NCBI RefSeq assembly: GCF_023015965.1
Contig: NZ_JALKAN010000002.1
Location: forward strand, 1 to 64,000
DNA length: 64,000 bases
Origin: Allomuricauda sp. F6463D
GTDB taxonomy: Bacteria > Bacteroidota > Bacteroidia > Flavobacteriales > Flavobacteriaceae
Direction of reading: 5' to 3'
The notes beneath the pieces are model-generated. The model was not told the DNA's origin. It ran no database searches and saw nothing but the letters and a program-made list of their open reading frames with translations. Positions 18,635-25,555 of the stretch are shown in pieces. Within the stretch, counting starts at the first letter, position 1, and each line of letters begins with the position of its first letter. Both the position numbers and the translations under genes were made by a program.

Positions 18635-18847
18635 CTAGCCTCTCATTTTTTTATAAATGAAATAAAATAGGCCAGCTATCAAAATGTAGGGAATTACCAT
18701 TAGGTAAACAATTCCATTATTGATTGCTTCTGCTGTTTTTCCATCAGATTCGCTTTCCACAACTGCACGGCACATGGCACACTGTGCTTCCATAACAGTG
18801 GGAAGAACCAATAGAATAAGCAGTACAATCAAGAATTTTATTTTCAT
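18635..18847 (-). CDS. Small membrane protein with CxxC motif, oxidase-cluster associated
   Basis: Hypothetical protein of 70 residues. A signal peptide or first helix (1-21) is followed by CAMCRAVVES, giving a CxxC (Cys23, Cys26) on the outer side of the membrane, then a polar linker and a second helix (about 45-65) ending in KKMRG. It is the last gene of the cluster that encodes heme O synthase, oxidase subunits III and IV, SCO and DUF420 proteins, 7 bases from the DUF420 gene, so a role in copper or thiol handling for the oxidase is a reasonable inference. I know of no assigned function. ATG at 18847. Confidence 0.75.
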   Translation of the reverse strand: MKIKFLIVLLILLVLPTVMEAQCAMCRAVVESESDGKTAEAINNGIVYLMVIPYILIAGLFYFIYKKMRG

Positions 18848-18854
18848 GGAAAAA

Positions 18855-19391
18855 TTAATAAGGGTAATAAGGTGAAATCATGATATATACCAAAACGCCC
18901 GTAATCGCAACATACAGCCAGATTGGAAAGGTGTATTTGGCCCATTGCCTATGGCTTTCAAAATCATCCAAATAAACTTTGGAATACGTTATCAATACCA
19001 AGGGGATTACCGAGATGGACAACACTATGTGCGTCATCAAAATAAAATAATAAATAAATTTAATAGGACCCTCGCCGCCAAAAATAGTGGTTTCGGAAGT
19101 CATGTGATAGGCTACGTACATAACCAAAAACAGTGCTGACAATACAATATTGGCGGTCATTAATCTACGATGGATCAATTGACGCCCGTTTTTAATGGCT
19201 ATAATAGCTATAATTAGTAAAATGGCAGTAAGGCCATTGATTCCTGCATATATTGGGGGCAAAAAAGACAATGGCTTTGCGTTTGGGATCTTATATCCAA
19301 ACAATAAGGCGACTACCAATGGTATCGCGACTGAAGTAATGGTAATAAGTCTATTGTACCTTTTCTCTTTTATAGAAATCTCCTCTGTCAT
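18855..19391 (-). CDS. DUF420 membrane protein (CtaM-like)
   Basis: Integral membrane protein of 178 residues with about five helices (for example 15-33, 43-62, 82-98, 116-138 and 153-173). Conserved histidines occur in RRLMTANIVL-flanking and YVAYHMTS segments and in LMTHIVLS. It belongs to the DUF420 family; CtaM of Firmicutes, needed for aa3-type oxidase function, is to my knowledge a member. Context agrees: it overlaps the SCO gene by ATGA and lies in the oxidase cluster. A role in heme or copper insertion is likely but inferred. Start ATG at 19391. Confidence 0.85.
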   Translation of the reverse strand: MTEEISIKEKRYNRLITITSVAIPLVVALLFGYKIPNAKPLSFLPPIYAGINGLTAILLIIAIIAIKNGRQLIHRRLMTANIVLSALFLVMYVAYHMTSETTIFGGEGPIKFIYYFILMTHIVLSISVIPLVLITYSKVYLDDFESHRQWAKYTFPIWLYVAITGVLVYIMISPYYPY

Positions 19392-20131
19392 TCTTCCAAC
19401 AGTTTTTTAATATCCTCTTTTAAGATGGTAATTTGTTGGGTCTCCCCCTCGGCGTTTACCCCTTGTTCCTCGGTAATGGTTCCTCGGTAATAAATAATCG
19501 GGTTACCAAATTCATCCTTACGTGAACGAATGTACCCATTTTTATCAACCAATGCGAACATACCGGAATGCTCAAAACCTCCAGGGGCTTCCTCATCTTC
19601 ATTGGCAAAGATATAAAACCCTTCTTGCGCCAATTGATATATCTCATCTTGATTACCTGTAAGCAAATTCCAATCTTCATCGGTAATCCCATATTTGTTG
19701 GCATATTCAGTTAATACGGATGGGGTATCATATCTTGGGTTTATTGTAAAGGATGCAACTCCGAAATCATCATTATTTGGAAAAGTGTTTTGAAGTTCCA
19801 CTAAGTTCTTGGTCATTACCGGGCAAATGGTAGGACAGGTAGTAAAAAAGAAATCGACCACATATACTTTGCCCAAATAGTCTTTATTGGTGACCAAAAC
19901 GCTGTCTTGATTATAAAATGAAAAGTTGGGCACTTTTCGTTTTTCGCCTTGGTTCACAACAAAACCTACTTGTACATCTTTGGAACTGGCGCTTATGCGG
20001 TCGTTTTCGACAATTGTACCAGTTTTAACACGTTTAGTAATTTCGTAAACGGCAAATATTCCGAAAATTAAAATAATCGCAGAGACCCAAACGTAGGTGT
20101 GTTTTCTTTTATTATTTGCTCCTGTCGGCAT
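19388..20131 (-). CDS. SCO1/SenC-family copper chaperone
   Basis: Membrane-anchored periplasmic thioredoxin-fold protein of 247 residues. A helix (about 12-32) is followed by the SCO domain with the copper-binding CPTICPVM motif (CxxxC) after VYVVDFFFTT, and the third ligand histidine in FEHSGMFALVD. SCO proteins metallate the CuA centre of oxidase subunit II and act as thiol-disulfide reductases on it. ATG at 20131; the gene overlaps its cysteine-less paralogue upstream by 20 bases, so the two are probably made together. Confidence 0.93.
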   Translation of the reverse strand: MPTGANNKRKHTYVWVSAIILIFGIFAVYEITKRVKTGTIVENDRISASSKDVQVGFVVNQGEKRKVPNFSFYNQDSVLVTNKDYLGKVYVVDFFFTTCPTICPVMTKNLVELQNTFPNNDDFGVASFTINPRYDTPSVLTEYANKYGITDEDWNLLTGNQDEIYQLAQEGFYIFANEDEEAPGGFEHSGMFALVDKNGYIRSRKDEFGNPIIYYRGTITEEQGVNAEGETQQITILKEDIKKLLEE

Positions 20132-20744
20132 TGTTCTTTTTTAAGGCCAAACGATATTCAGCCAAGATAATCTTGACATCGTCCACCATTTTATTATTCA
20201 ATTCGGCTACGGAAGAGGTGTCAAAACCATATTTCACACCTTCATCTTCATCATCATTTCTCCCCCTTAACTTAAGGTCTTTGTCAATTATAAAAACATT
20301 GGGGGTGAATAAGTTTTCATCCAAATCTATATTTGTTTTTAATGATTTGAAAAACTCTTTTATTTCAGTTTCGGTACCAAAAGTAAAATGCCATTTGTCA
20401 ACATCGGACAATTTGCCAAGTTCATTCTTCAATTCGGCTATTTGTTCTTCATACCCATTGGGAACGATCATTACAATTTGAAAATCGTTGAAATCGCCAA
20501 ACCTTTTATATATTTTTTGGTTTAAATTAAAAGCATTCCCTTGCTTGGCATCAATATTGTTTCCCAAAAAACCCAAAATCGTGATTTTATCTTTGAGTTG
20601 TACAGTGGGGTGGAACGTGGAAACATTTGAAATGTTTTCACTAAGTACGGGCAAGCGTCCAAAATTATTTACCCCTGATGCAAAAAATAAATACACCACT
20701 ACAGGGAGAATAAAAAGGACTGCTAAAACTATTTTCTTTTTCAT
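20112..20744 (-). CDS. Thioredoxin-fold, SCO-like protein lacking the copper cysteines
   Basis: Membrane-anchored protein of 210 residues. One N-terminal helix (about 5-23) is followed by a thioredoxin-like domain (ITILGFLGNN..., VFIIDKDLKLRGR) that resembles SCO proteins in order and in the late turn, but has no CxxxC: the corresponding place reads NIDAKQG, and the protein has no cysteine at all. It cannot bind copper in the SCO manner. It overlaps the true SCO gene by 20 bases. A structural or partner role in oxidase assembly is inferred. A TATTTTTG box (20759-20766) just after the upstream terminator may start its own transcript. ATG at 20744. Confidence 0.75.
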   Translation of the reverse strand: MKKKIVLAVLFILPVVVYLFFASGVNNFGRLPVLSENISNVSTFHPTVQLKDKITILGFLGNNIDAKQGNAFNLNQKIYKRFGDFNDFQIVMIVPNGYEEQIAELKNELGKLSDVDKWHFTFGTETEIKEFFKSLKTNIDLDENLFTPNVFIIDKDLKLRGRNDDEDEGVKYGFDTSSVAELNNKMVDDVKIILAEYRLALKKNNADRSK

Positions 20745-20767
20745 AGTATTGAACCGTACAAAAATAA

Positions 20768-20795
20768 AAAAAGACGGTTGGAAAACCGTCTTTTT
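20768..20795 (-). terminator. Terminator between oxidase subunit IV and SCO-like gene
   Basis: A perfect 12-bp stem (20768-20779 with 20784-20795) with a 4-base loop has A and T tracts on both sides. On the minus strand it follows the subunit IV stop by about 18 bases. It splits the oxidase cluster into two transcription units, with leakage possible. Confidence 0.7.
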
Positions 20796-20813
20796 GTTCT
20801 GTTAAATAAGTTC

Positions 20814-21197
20814 TTAAAAGTCCCAGGTTATAAAACCATCCTTAAATACGCTATAGATGTAATCTGCTTCAAAAAGTAGAATAAACATTAAATAAAAAAC
20901 AAGGAATACGGGAGTCCAAACAATTACCCTTCTCAAAGAAGTTTTCTCATCTCTTAGGTGCATAAAATCCCATGCAATATAATATGCCTTTACCAATGTT
21001 AAGATGATGAATATCCAGTTAAGCAACTTCATACCCAAAAAGTAGCTATGGGTAAGTGCCCTCGGCTTTATTATCCCCAATACAACTTCTATAATTGTTA
21101 CTATGGAAAGGAAAATAAGTACACCCCAAATTTTTTGGGTGTTGGACTTAAATTTTAAAAGTCCTCTGAAAATTGCAAGTTTATGCTCGTGTGCCAT
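20814..21197 (-). CDS. Cytochrome c oxidase subunit IV (bacterial COX4 type)
   Basis: Small membrane subunit of 127 residues of the aa3-type oxidase. Three helices are visible (about 25-45, 52-72 and 90-112), typical of the prokaryotic subunit IV family; LVKAYYIAWDFMHLRDEK between helices 2 and 3 is the diagnostic segment. It lies 14 bases behind the longer subunit III gene. It helps stabilise the CuB site of subunit I in the better-known members. ATG at 21197; a terminator follows. Confidence 0.88.
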   Translation of the reverse strand: MAHEHKLAIFRGLLKFKSNTQKIWGVLIFLSIVTIIEVVLGIIKPRALTHSYFLGMKLLNWIFIILTLVKAYYIAWDFMHLRDEKTSLRRVIVWTPVFLVFYLMFILLFEADYIYSVFKDGFITWDF

Positions 21198-21211
21198 TTA
21201 TAGTCAATTTT

Positions 21212-22186
21212 TTAAACCAAATAAAAGAATGTAAATACGAATACCCATACCAAATCCACAAAGTGCCAGTACAGTCCAACTTTTTCGACCATTTCGTAAT
21301 GGCCTCTACGTTCATAAGTACCCAATATTACATTAAAGAATATAATAATATTGATTACGATACCACTGAATACGTGGAATCCGTGGAATCCTGTGATAAA
21401 GAAAAAGAAATCGGCAAATAGTCTGTGCCCATATTCATTATGAACAAGGTTGGCCCCTTCAACCACTTGATTGGCATCCAGTATTTTTGCCAAGGATTCT
21501 TTTCTATCCAATAGGGTTTTTTCGCCCTCTTCGTTCAACTGTTCGGTACGAATTAAAATATTTGGCGTTGCTTTGAATCCTTCCACAACTTCATTTAAGG
21601 AGTAAGAGGTTTGGGATCCTTCCGCTTCAAACCAAATACCTTCACTCGATTGGTGTTTCACCCTTTCGCTTGGAAGTGTTTCGGCAAAATCGGCCAAAGC
21701 GGCTCTTTCACCTGTTTCTGCATTCACAAATTGAAGGATTCTACCTGAGTTGGTTTCTACGGCTCCGTAATCTCCTTTTATAAATGTTGCCCATTCCCAT
21801 GCTTGCGAACCCACAAAGATGATACCACCAATTATGGTAAGAAACATATAAAGCGTAACCTTCTTTTGCTTTAATTTATGACCAGCATCCACAGCAAGCA
21901 CCATGGTCACCGAGGACATAATCAAAATAAAGGTCATAAAGGCCACATAATACATGGGGTAGTTCCCATGGAAAAAAGGAACGTGCGTAAATACCTCATC
22001 GGCTATAGGCCATAGTTCTATGAACTTGAACCTTGAAAAGCCGTAGGCTATTAAAAATCCAGAAAAAGTCAAGGCATCCGACATGATAAAAAACCACATC
22101 ATCATTTTTCCATAGCTAGCGCCCAGAGGTTTATTTCCACCTCCCCAAACACTGTCTTCTGTACCGGTACTTACCGTTGCATCCAT
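21212..22186 (-). CDS. Cytochrome c oxidase subunit III (long form)
   Basis: Heme-copper oxidase subunit III with about six to seven helices in 324 residues. N-terminal helices hold KMMMWFFIMSDALTFSGFL; the C-terminal half has the hallmark ITGFHGFHVFSGIVINI and YWHFVDLVWVFVFTFFYL. A polar insert of about 100 residues (about 150-255) separates helices 4 and 5 and accounts for the extra length over the 193-residue paralogue upstream. A TAAATTTG box (22215-22222) 30 bases before the ATG could serve as an internal promoter, without a clear -33 element. It forms a unit with subunits I and II encoded at 43.7-46.7 kb. Confidence 0.9.
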   Translation of the reverse strand: MDATVSTGTEDSVWGGGNKPLGASYGKMMMWFFIMSDALTFSGFLIAYGFSRFKFIELWPIADEVFTHVPFFHGNYPMYYVAFMTFILIMSSVTMVLAVDAGHKLKQKKVTLYMFLTIIGGIIFVGSQAWEWATFIKGDYGAVETNSGRILQFVNAETGERAALADFAETLPSERVKHQSSEGIWFEAEGSQTSYSLNEVVEGFKATPNILIRTEQLNEEGEKTLLDRKESLAKILDANQVVEGANLVHNEYGHRLFADFFFFITGFHGFHVFSGIVINIIIFFNVILGTYERRGHYEMVEKVGLYWHFVDLVWVFVFTFFYLV

Positions 22187-22278
22187 ATAAAAGGTCGTTT
22201 TATTAAAACTTTCACAAATTTACATTTTTTGATTTATTGGAAAAGATAAACTTGAATGAAAACTGCTTCAATCAAAAT

Positions 22279-22860
22279 TTATTTCACGAAATACATAAAT
22301 AGAATTAGATATACCCATATAAAATCCAAAAAATGCCAGAAAGTGGCTCCCAATTCCATCCCCAGCATATTTTCCGGGTTGTATTTATTTCCAATTTGCC
22401 GTACCAAAACCACCAAAAGTGTTACTAAACCAGCAACAACGTGTGCGATGTGTACCGCTGCCAACAAAAATACGTAGGACATTTTTATATTACTAGTAGG
22501 ACCGGTAAAATAATATCCGCTCTCCAACATTTGTGAAAATCCGACAAATTGCAATGAGATAAAGGTAATTCCCAAGGCCAAAGTGGTGAACAAGAGTGTG
22601 GTTCCCAACTTTTGATTGTTTTTACCTACTGCCTTTTTTGCCATAAAATAGGTAATACTACTTAAAATTATTATGGCTGTACTTATAAAAAATGCACCTG
22701 GAAGCTCCAAATCGCTCACCCAATCCTCCCTTTTACTGCTTACGATATAAGCACTGGTCCAACCAGCAAAGCTCATAACCAAACTCACTATACCAAACCA
22801 GAGCATCATTTTTTTTGCTCTCGCATTCTTCTCTTTTGCTGTTCCTTGGGTCAAATCCAT
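22279..22860 (-). CDS. Cytochrome c oxidase subunit III (short form)
   Basis: Integral membrane protein of 193 residues with five helices, homologous to subunit III without the polar insert of its neighbour. The C-terminal signature LLAAVHIAHVVAGLVTLLV and ATFWHFLDFIWVYLILFMYF is intact. Two subunit III homologues side by side are common in Bacteroidota respiratory clusters; how they divide the work is unknown. Its ATG (22860) is 1 base from the heme O synthase stop, so these are tightly coupled. Confidence 0.88.
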   Translation of the reverse strand: MDLTQGTAKEKNARAKKMMLWFGIVSLVMSFAGWTSAYIVSSKREDWVSDLELPGAFFISTAIIILSSITYFMAKKAVGKNNQKLGTTLLFTTLALGITFISLQFVGFSQMLESGYYFTGPTSNIKMSYVFLLAAVHIAHVVAGLVTLLVVLVRQIGNKYNPENMLGMELGATFWHFLDFIWVYLILFMYFVK

Positions 22861-22861
22861 A

Positions 22862-23770
22862 TTAACTTATAAACTTATCTATTACGTATACTATTTGAAT
22901 CAATGATATGTAAGTAACACTGGCCAACATTAGCTTTCGAGCTGATGGATTGTCCCTATTCTCGTATAGTTTGAATGCAAAAAATAGCATCGCCAATCCA
23001 GCTAACAATACTATTGCTGCAGCGGAAATGGAAAGATGCAAACGTCCTGTAAAACCAAATACCGGAATAATTGAAATAACAATCATCCATATGGTATAAA
23101 GAATAATTTGCAATGCAGTGCCTTTATCTTTATTACCCGTAGGCAACATTTTAAACCCAGCTTGTTTATAGTCTTCATCAAGCATCCAACCAAGCGCCCA
23201 AAAATGAGGGAACTGCCAGAAAAATTGAATCATGAACAATGTACCTGGTTCTATACCAAATTCGTCAGTTGCAGCAACCCAGCCCAACATAAAAGGGATG
23301 GCTCCGGGAAACGCCCCAACAAAAACAGACAGCGGTGACTTGGTTTTTAATGGAGTGTACACACTAGTATACAAAAAGATTGAAATGGCTCCAAACATAG
23401 CCGTTTTTGGGCTTAGTGCAAAAAGTGCCAATATGCCAAGTATTGTGAGGAGTACCGCGATGATCATCGCAGTACTTACAGATATTCTACCTGAAGGGAT
23501 AGGCCTATTTTTGGTTCGCTTCATTAAAGCGTCCAAATCTCTTTCTATAATTTGATTAAAGGCGTTTGATGCCCCTACCATACAGTAACCACCAAACATG
23601 AGCAAGAGTAAGGATAAAAGATCAATCTCATAGGCTCCCAACAGATATCCAGCAATGGACGAAAAAACCACACTGATAGCCAACCTAGCCTTAGTAATCT
23701 CCTTAAAATCAGTAAAGAGCAAGGAAAGGGTGTTATTTTTTACAGAACCTACGGCAGATTTCATCCACAT
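22862..23770 (-). CDS. cyoE: Protoheme IX farnesyltransferase (heme O synthase)
   Basis: Inner-membrane prenyltransferase that converts heme B to heme O, the step before heme A for the aa3 oxidase. The UbiA-fold motifs are present: NAFNQIIERDLDALMKRTKNRP (with Mg-binding Asp residues) and the second motif YTPLKTKSPLSVFVGAFPGAIP. About nine helices. The start is set at the ATG at 23770 (another ATG at 23764): a strong promoter whose -7 box is at 23784-23791 lies inside the longer in-frame extension to 23818, so that extension would not be transcribed. First gene of the oxidase accessory operon. Length 302 residues. Confidence 0.92.
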   Translation of the reverse strand: MWMKSAVGSVKNNTLSLLFTDFKEITKARLAISVVFSSIAGYLLGAYEIDLLSLLLLMFGGYCMVGASNAFNQIIERDLDALMKRTKNRPIPSGRISVSTAMIIAVLLTILGILALFALSPKTAMFGAISIFLYTSVYTPLKTKSPLSVFVGAFPGAIPFMLGWVAATDEFGIEPGTLFMIQFFWQFPHFWALGWMLDEDYKQAGFKMLPTGNKDKGTALQIILYTIWMIVISIIPVFGFTGRLHLSISAAAIVLLAGLAMLFFAFKLYENRDNPSARKLMLASVTYISLIQIVYVIDKFIS

Positions 23771-23783
23771 GTTTATTGGCTGG

Positions 23784-23814
23784 CAAAGATAACGCCAGTG
23801 TACATCTTTTGCAA
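23784..23814 (-). promoter_or_regulatory. Promoter of the cyoE-oxidase operon
   Basis: On the minus strand, TTG (23812-23814) is followed after exactly 20 nt by TATCTTTG (23784-23791), a full match to the Bacteroidota -33/-7 consensus. Transcription should start near 23777, a few bases before the ATGs at 23770 and 23764. Confidence 0.75.
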
Positions 23815-23851
23815 CCAAAGACGATGTTTTATGATAGTTATGCTTAAAGCC

Positions 23852-23908
23852 AAAAAAGCCCGAGTGAAGATATCACCCGGGCTTTTTCCATTCCTGTCTC
23901 GACAGGAA
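23852..23908 (-). terminator. Tandem hairpins after tonB
   Basis: Hairpin 1 (23858-23867 with 23873-23882, one A-C mismatch) is flanked by A6 and T5, so it can act in either direction; on the minus strand the T run follows it. Hairpin 2 (23891-23898 with 23901-23908) sits between it and the tonB stop. Confidence 0.75.
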
Positions 23909-23919
23909 CAATATAAATT

Positions 23920-24624
23920 TTACTGCAACTTAAATGTAATTGGAATACTAAAAGGTACTTTTACTGCTCTACCTCTCTGTTTCCCAGGAGTCATATTTGG
24001 CAATTTTTTGATAATACGCATTGCTTCGGCCTCCAAGTTCTTGTCTGGTCCACGCATTCTAATATTACCTATACTACCATCTTGTTGAATAACGAAAATA
24101 ACGCTTACCCTACCTTGAACACCCATTTCCTGAGCAATTTCAGGGTAACGGAAGTTTTTACGGATGTGTTTCTGCATCATTTCTTGGAAACAAGCTTTCT
24201 TATCACTTGCCCCTTCGCAACCTGGAAATACAGGAACATCTTCAATTACGGCAAAAGGAACACTAATATCCTCTTCCACCTCTTCAACTTCTACTTCTTC
24301 AATTTCAATTACCTCTTCCTCTTGACTTGTTTCCGTGGACTCGATAACGGTTTCTTCCACTTCTTCTTCATCTTCTACAACCTCGATTATTTCCGGGGCA
24401 GCAGGTGGCGGTGGCGGTGGCGGTGTTTTAATTTGCTCGGTCATTGGCACTTCTTCATCCAATTGGTCTTCAACATTCATTGAAATGTCGTAGTTACTGA
24501 CCTCGTCATATTTTTTCCACTCCATGGCTCCGTAGACCAAAGCCAAAACAGCTGCCAATCCTATAACAAAATAGAGTGCACTGTTTCTACCTACGTCCGC
24601 TTTTGGGTTCTTTTTTGGTTCCAT
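23920..24624 (-). CDS. Energy transducer TonB
   Basis: Inner-membrane-anchored protein of 234 residues that passes proton-motive energy from ExbB/ExbD to TonB-dependent receptors. The N-terminal helix is at about 16-34; then come a proline run (PPPPPPPAAP, about 68-77), a very acidic Glu/Val stretch (about 80-120) and the TonB C-terminal domain (about 150-234), containing RYPEIAQEMGVQGRVSVIFVI and an FKLQ end. The proline and glutamate runs are the usual periplasm-spanning spacer. ExbB/ExbD are not in the window. A purine-rich stretch (AAAAGGAAAAAGG) precedes the ATG at 24624. Confidence 0.92.
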   Translation of the reverse strand: MEPKKNPKADVGRNSALYFVIGLAAVLALVYGAMEWKKYDEVSNYDISMNVEDQLDEEVPMTEQIKTPPPPPPPAAPEIIEVVEDEEEVEETVIESTETSQEEEVIEIEEVEVEEVEEDISVPFAVIEDVPVFPGCEGASDKKACFQEMMQKHIRKNFRYPEIAQEMGVQGRVSVIFVIQQDGSIGNIRMRGPDKNLEAEAMRIIKKLPNMTPGKQRGRAVKVPFSIPITFKLQ

Positions 24625-24685
24625 CCTTTTTCCTTTTCTAAATTTAGTGTTTGCTAATTTAATTATTAATTGGTTAAATAAACAA

Positions 24686-25093
24686 TTAAAATTTCCATTT
24701 TAACGGGTTTTTCTTGGAAAAACCCCATCTAATCAACCCAATCCCTGCAAATGTGCCTAAAATATTGGCTAATACATCACCAAATTCGGCCATTCTATCC
24801 GTTGTAACGGTATACTGTAATATCTCAATAATTATGCCATAGACAATAGCTGTAATCACCACAATCCTAATAGTTCTATTTATATTTAAGACTCCATTAG
24901 TTCGCTCACGAAAACATAACACTCCCAAAAAAGCGAACCCAGAATAAAATATAAAATGTGTGATTTTATCGGCGTATGGGACATTTAAACTTCCTGTATC
25001 CAAATCCATACCCGAGAAAGAAAATAAGCTGAGCATTGTTATGAACATTGCCCAGCTTACAAACAGTATTGTGTATTTGTATTTTTTAAGCAC
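24686..25093 (-). CDS. VanZ-like membrane protein
   Basis: Membrane protein of 135 residues with four helices (about 7-28, 42-60, 72-92 and 106-124) and the VanZ-family pattern [16 protein letters not shown] and [24 protein letters not shown]. Function in this family is unknown outside teicoplanin resistance, and no glycopeptide cluster is present. It starts with GTG at 25093, overlapping the gcvH stop by 8 bases; the first in-frame ATG would remove half of helix 1. Co-transcribed with gcvH. Confidence 0.85.
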   Translation of the reverse strand: MLKKYKYTILFVSWAMFITMLSLFSFSGMDLDTGSLNVPYADKITHFIFYSGFAFLGVLCFRERTNGVLNINRTIRIVVITAIVYGIIIEILQYTVTTDRMAEFGDVLANILGTFAGIGLIRWGFSKKNPLKWKF

Positions 25094-25466
25094 CTATCAA
25101 TGCCTTGTAATCTTCAGCACTCATAAGGCCATCTATTTCCGAGGCCTCACTGATTTTTATTTTTATCATCCAACCATCGCCATAAGGGTCTGAATTCACC
25201 TTTTCGGGCTCATCTTCCAGAGATTCATTAAACTCAACTATCTCTCCACTCAATGGTAAAAAAAGATCTGAAACTGTTTTCACGGCTTCAACAGTACCAA
25301 ATACCTCTTCTTTATCCAATGTTTCATCCAAAGTCTCCACTTCCACATAAACTATATCTCCAAGTTCACTTTGGGCAAAATCGGTAATACCTACGGTGGC
25401 GATATCTCCATCCACCTTAATCCACTCATGGTCTTTTGTATACTTTAATTCTGATGGTATGTTCAT
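25086..25466 (-). CDS. gcvH: Glycine cleavage system H protein
   Basis: Lipoyl carrier protein of 126 residues that shuttles the aminomethyl intermediate between the P, T and L proteins of glycine cleavage. The lipoylation lysine is Lys63 in [12 protein letters not shown], and the C-terminal segment [15 protein letters not shown] is typical. ATG at 25466. The other gcv genes are absent from the window. A good promoter lies 28-58 bases upstream. VanZ-like overlaps its end. Confidence 0.95.
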   Translation of the reverse strand: MNIPSELKYTKDHEWIKVDGDIATVGITDFAQSELGDIVYVEVETLDETLDKEEVFGTVEAVKTVSDLFLPLSGEIVEFNESLEDEPEKVNSDPYGDGWMIKIKISEASEIDGLMSAEDYKALIGA

Positions 25467-25493
25467 TACTATATATTTGAATTAGTCAATGAA

Positions 25494-25524
25494 CAAATGT
25501 AATGGATCGCTGAAAGCTTTTCAA
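25494..25524 (-). promoter_or_regulatory. Promoter of gcvH-vanZ
   Basis: On the minus strand, TTG (25522-25524, within TTTGA) is followed after 20 nt by TACATTTG (25494-25501). Expected start of transcription near 25487, about 20 bases before the gcvH ATG. It separates gcvH from sprA. Confidence 0.75.
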
Positions 25525-25555
25525 AGAAACTTTTTGACAAAAAAAGAAAAGTGAA

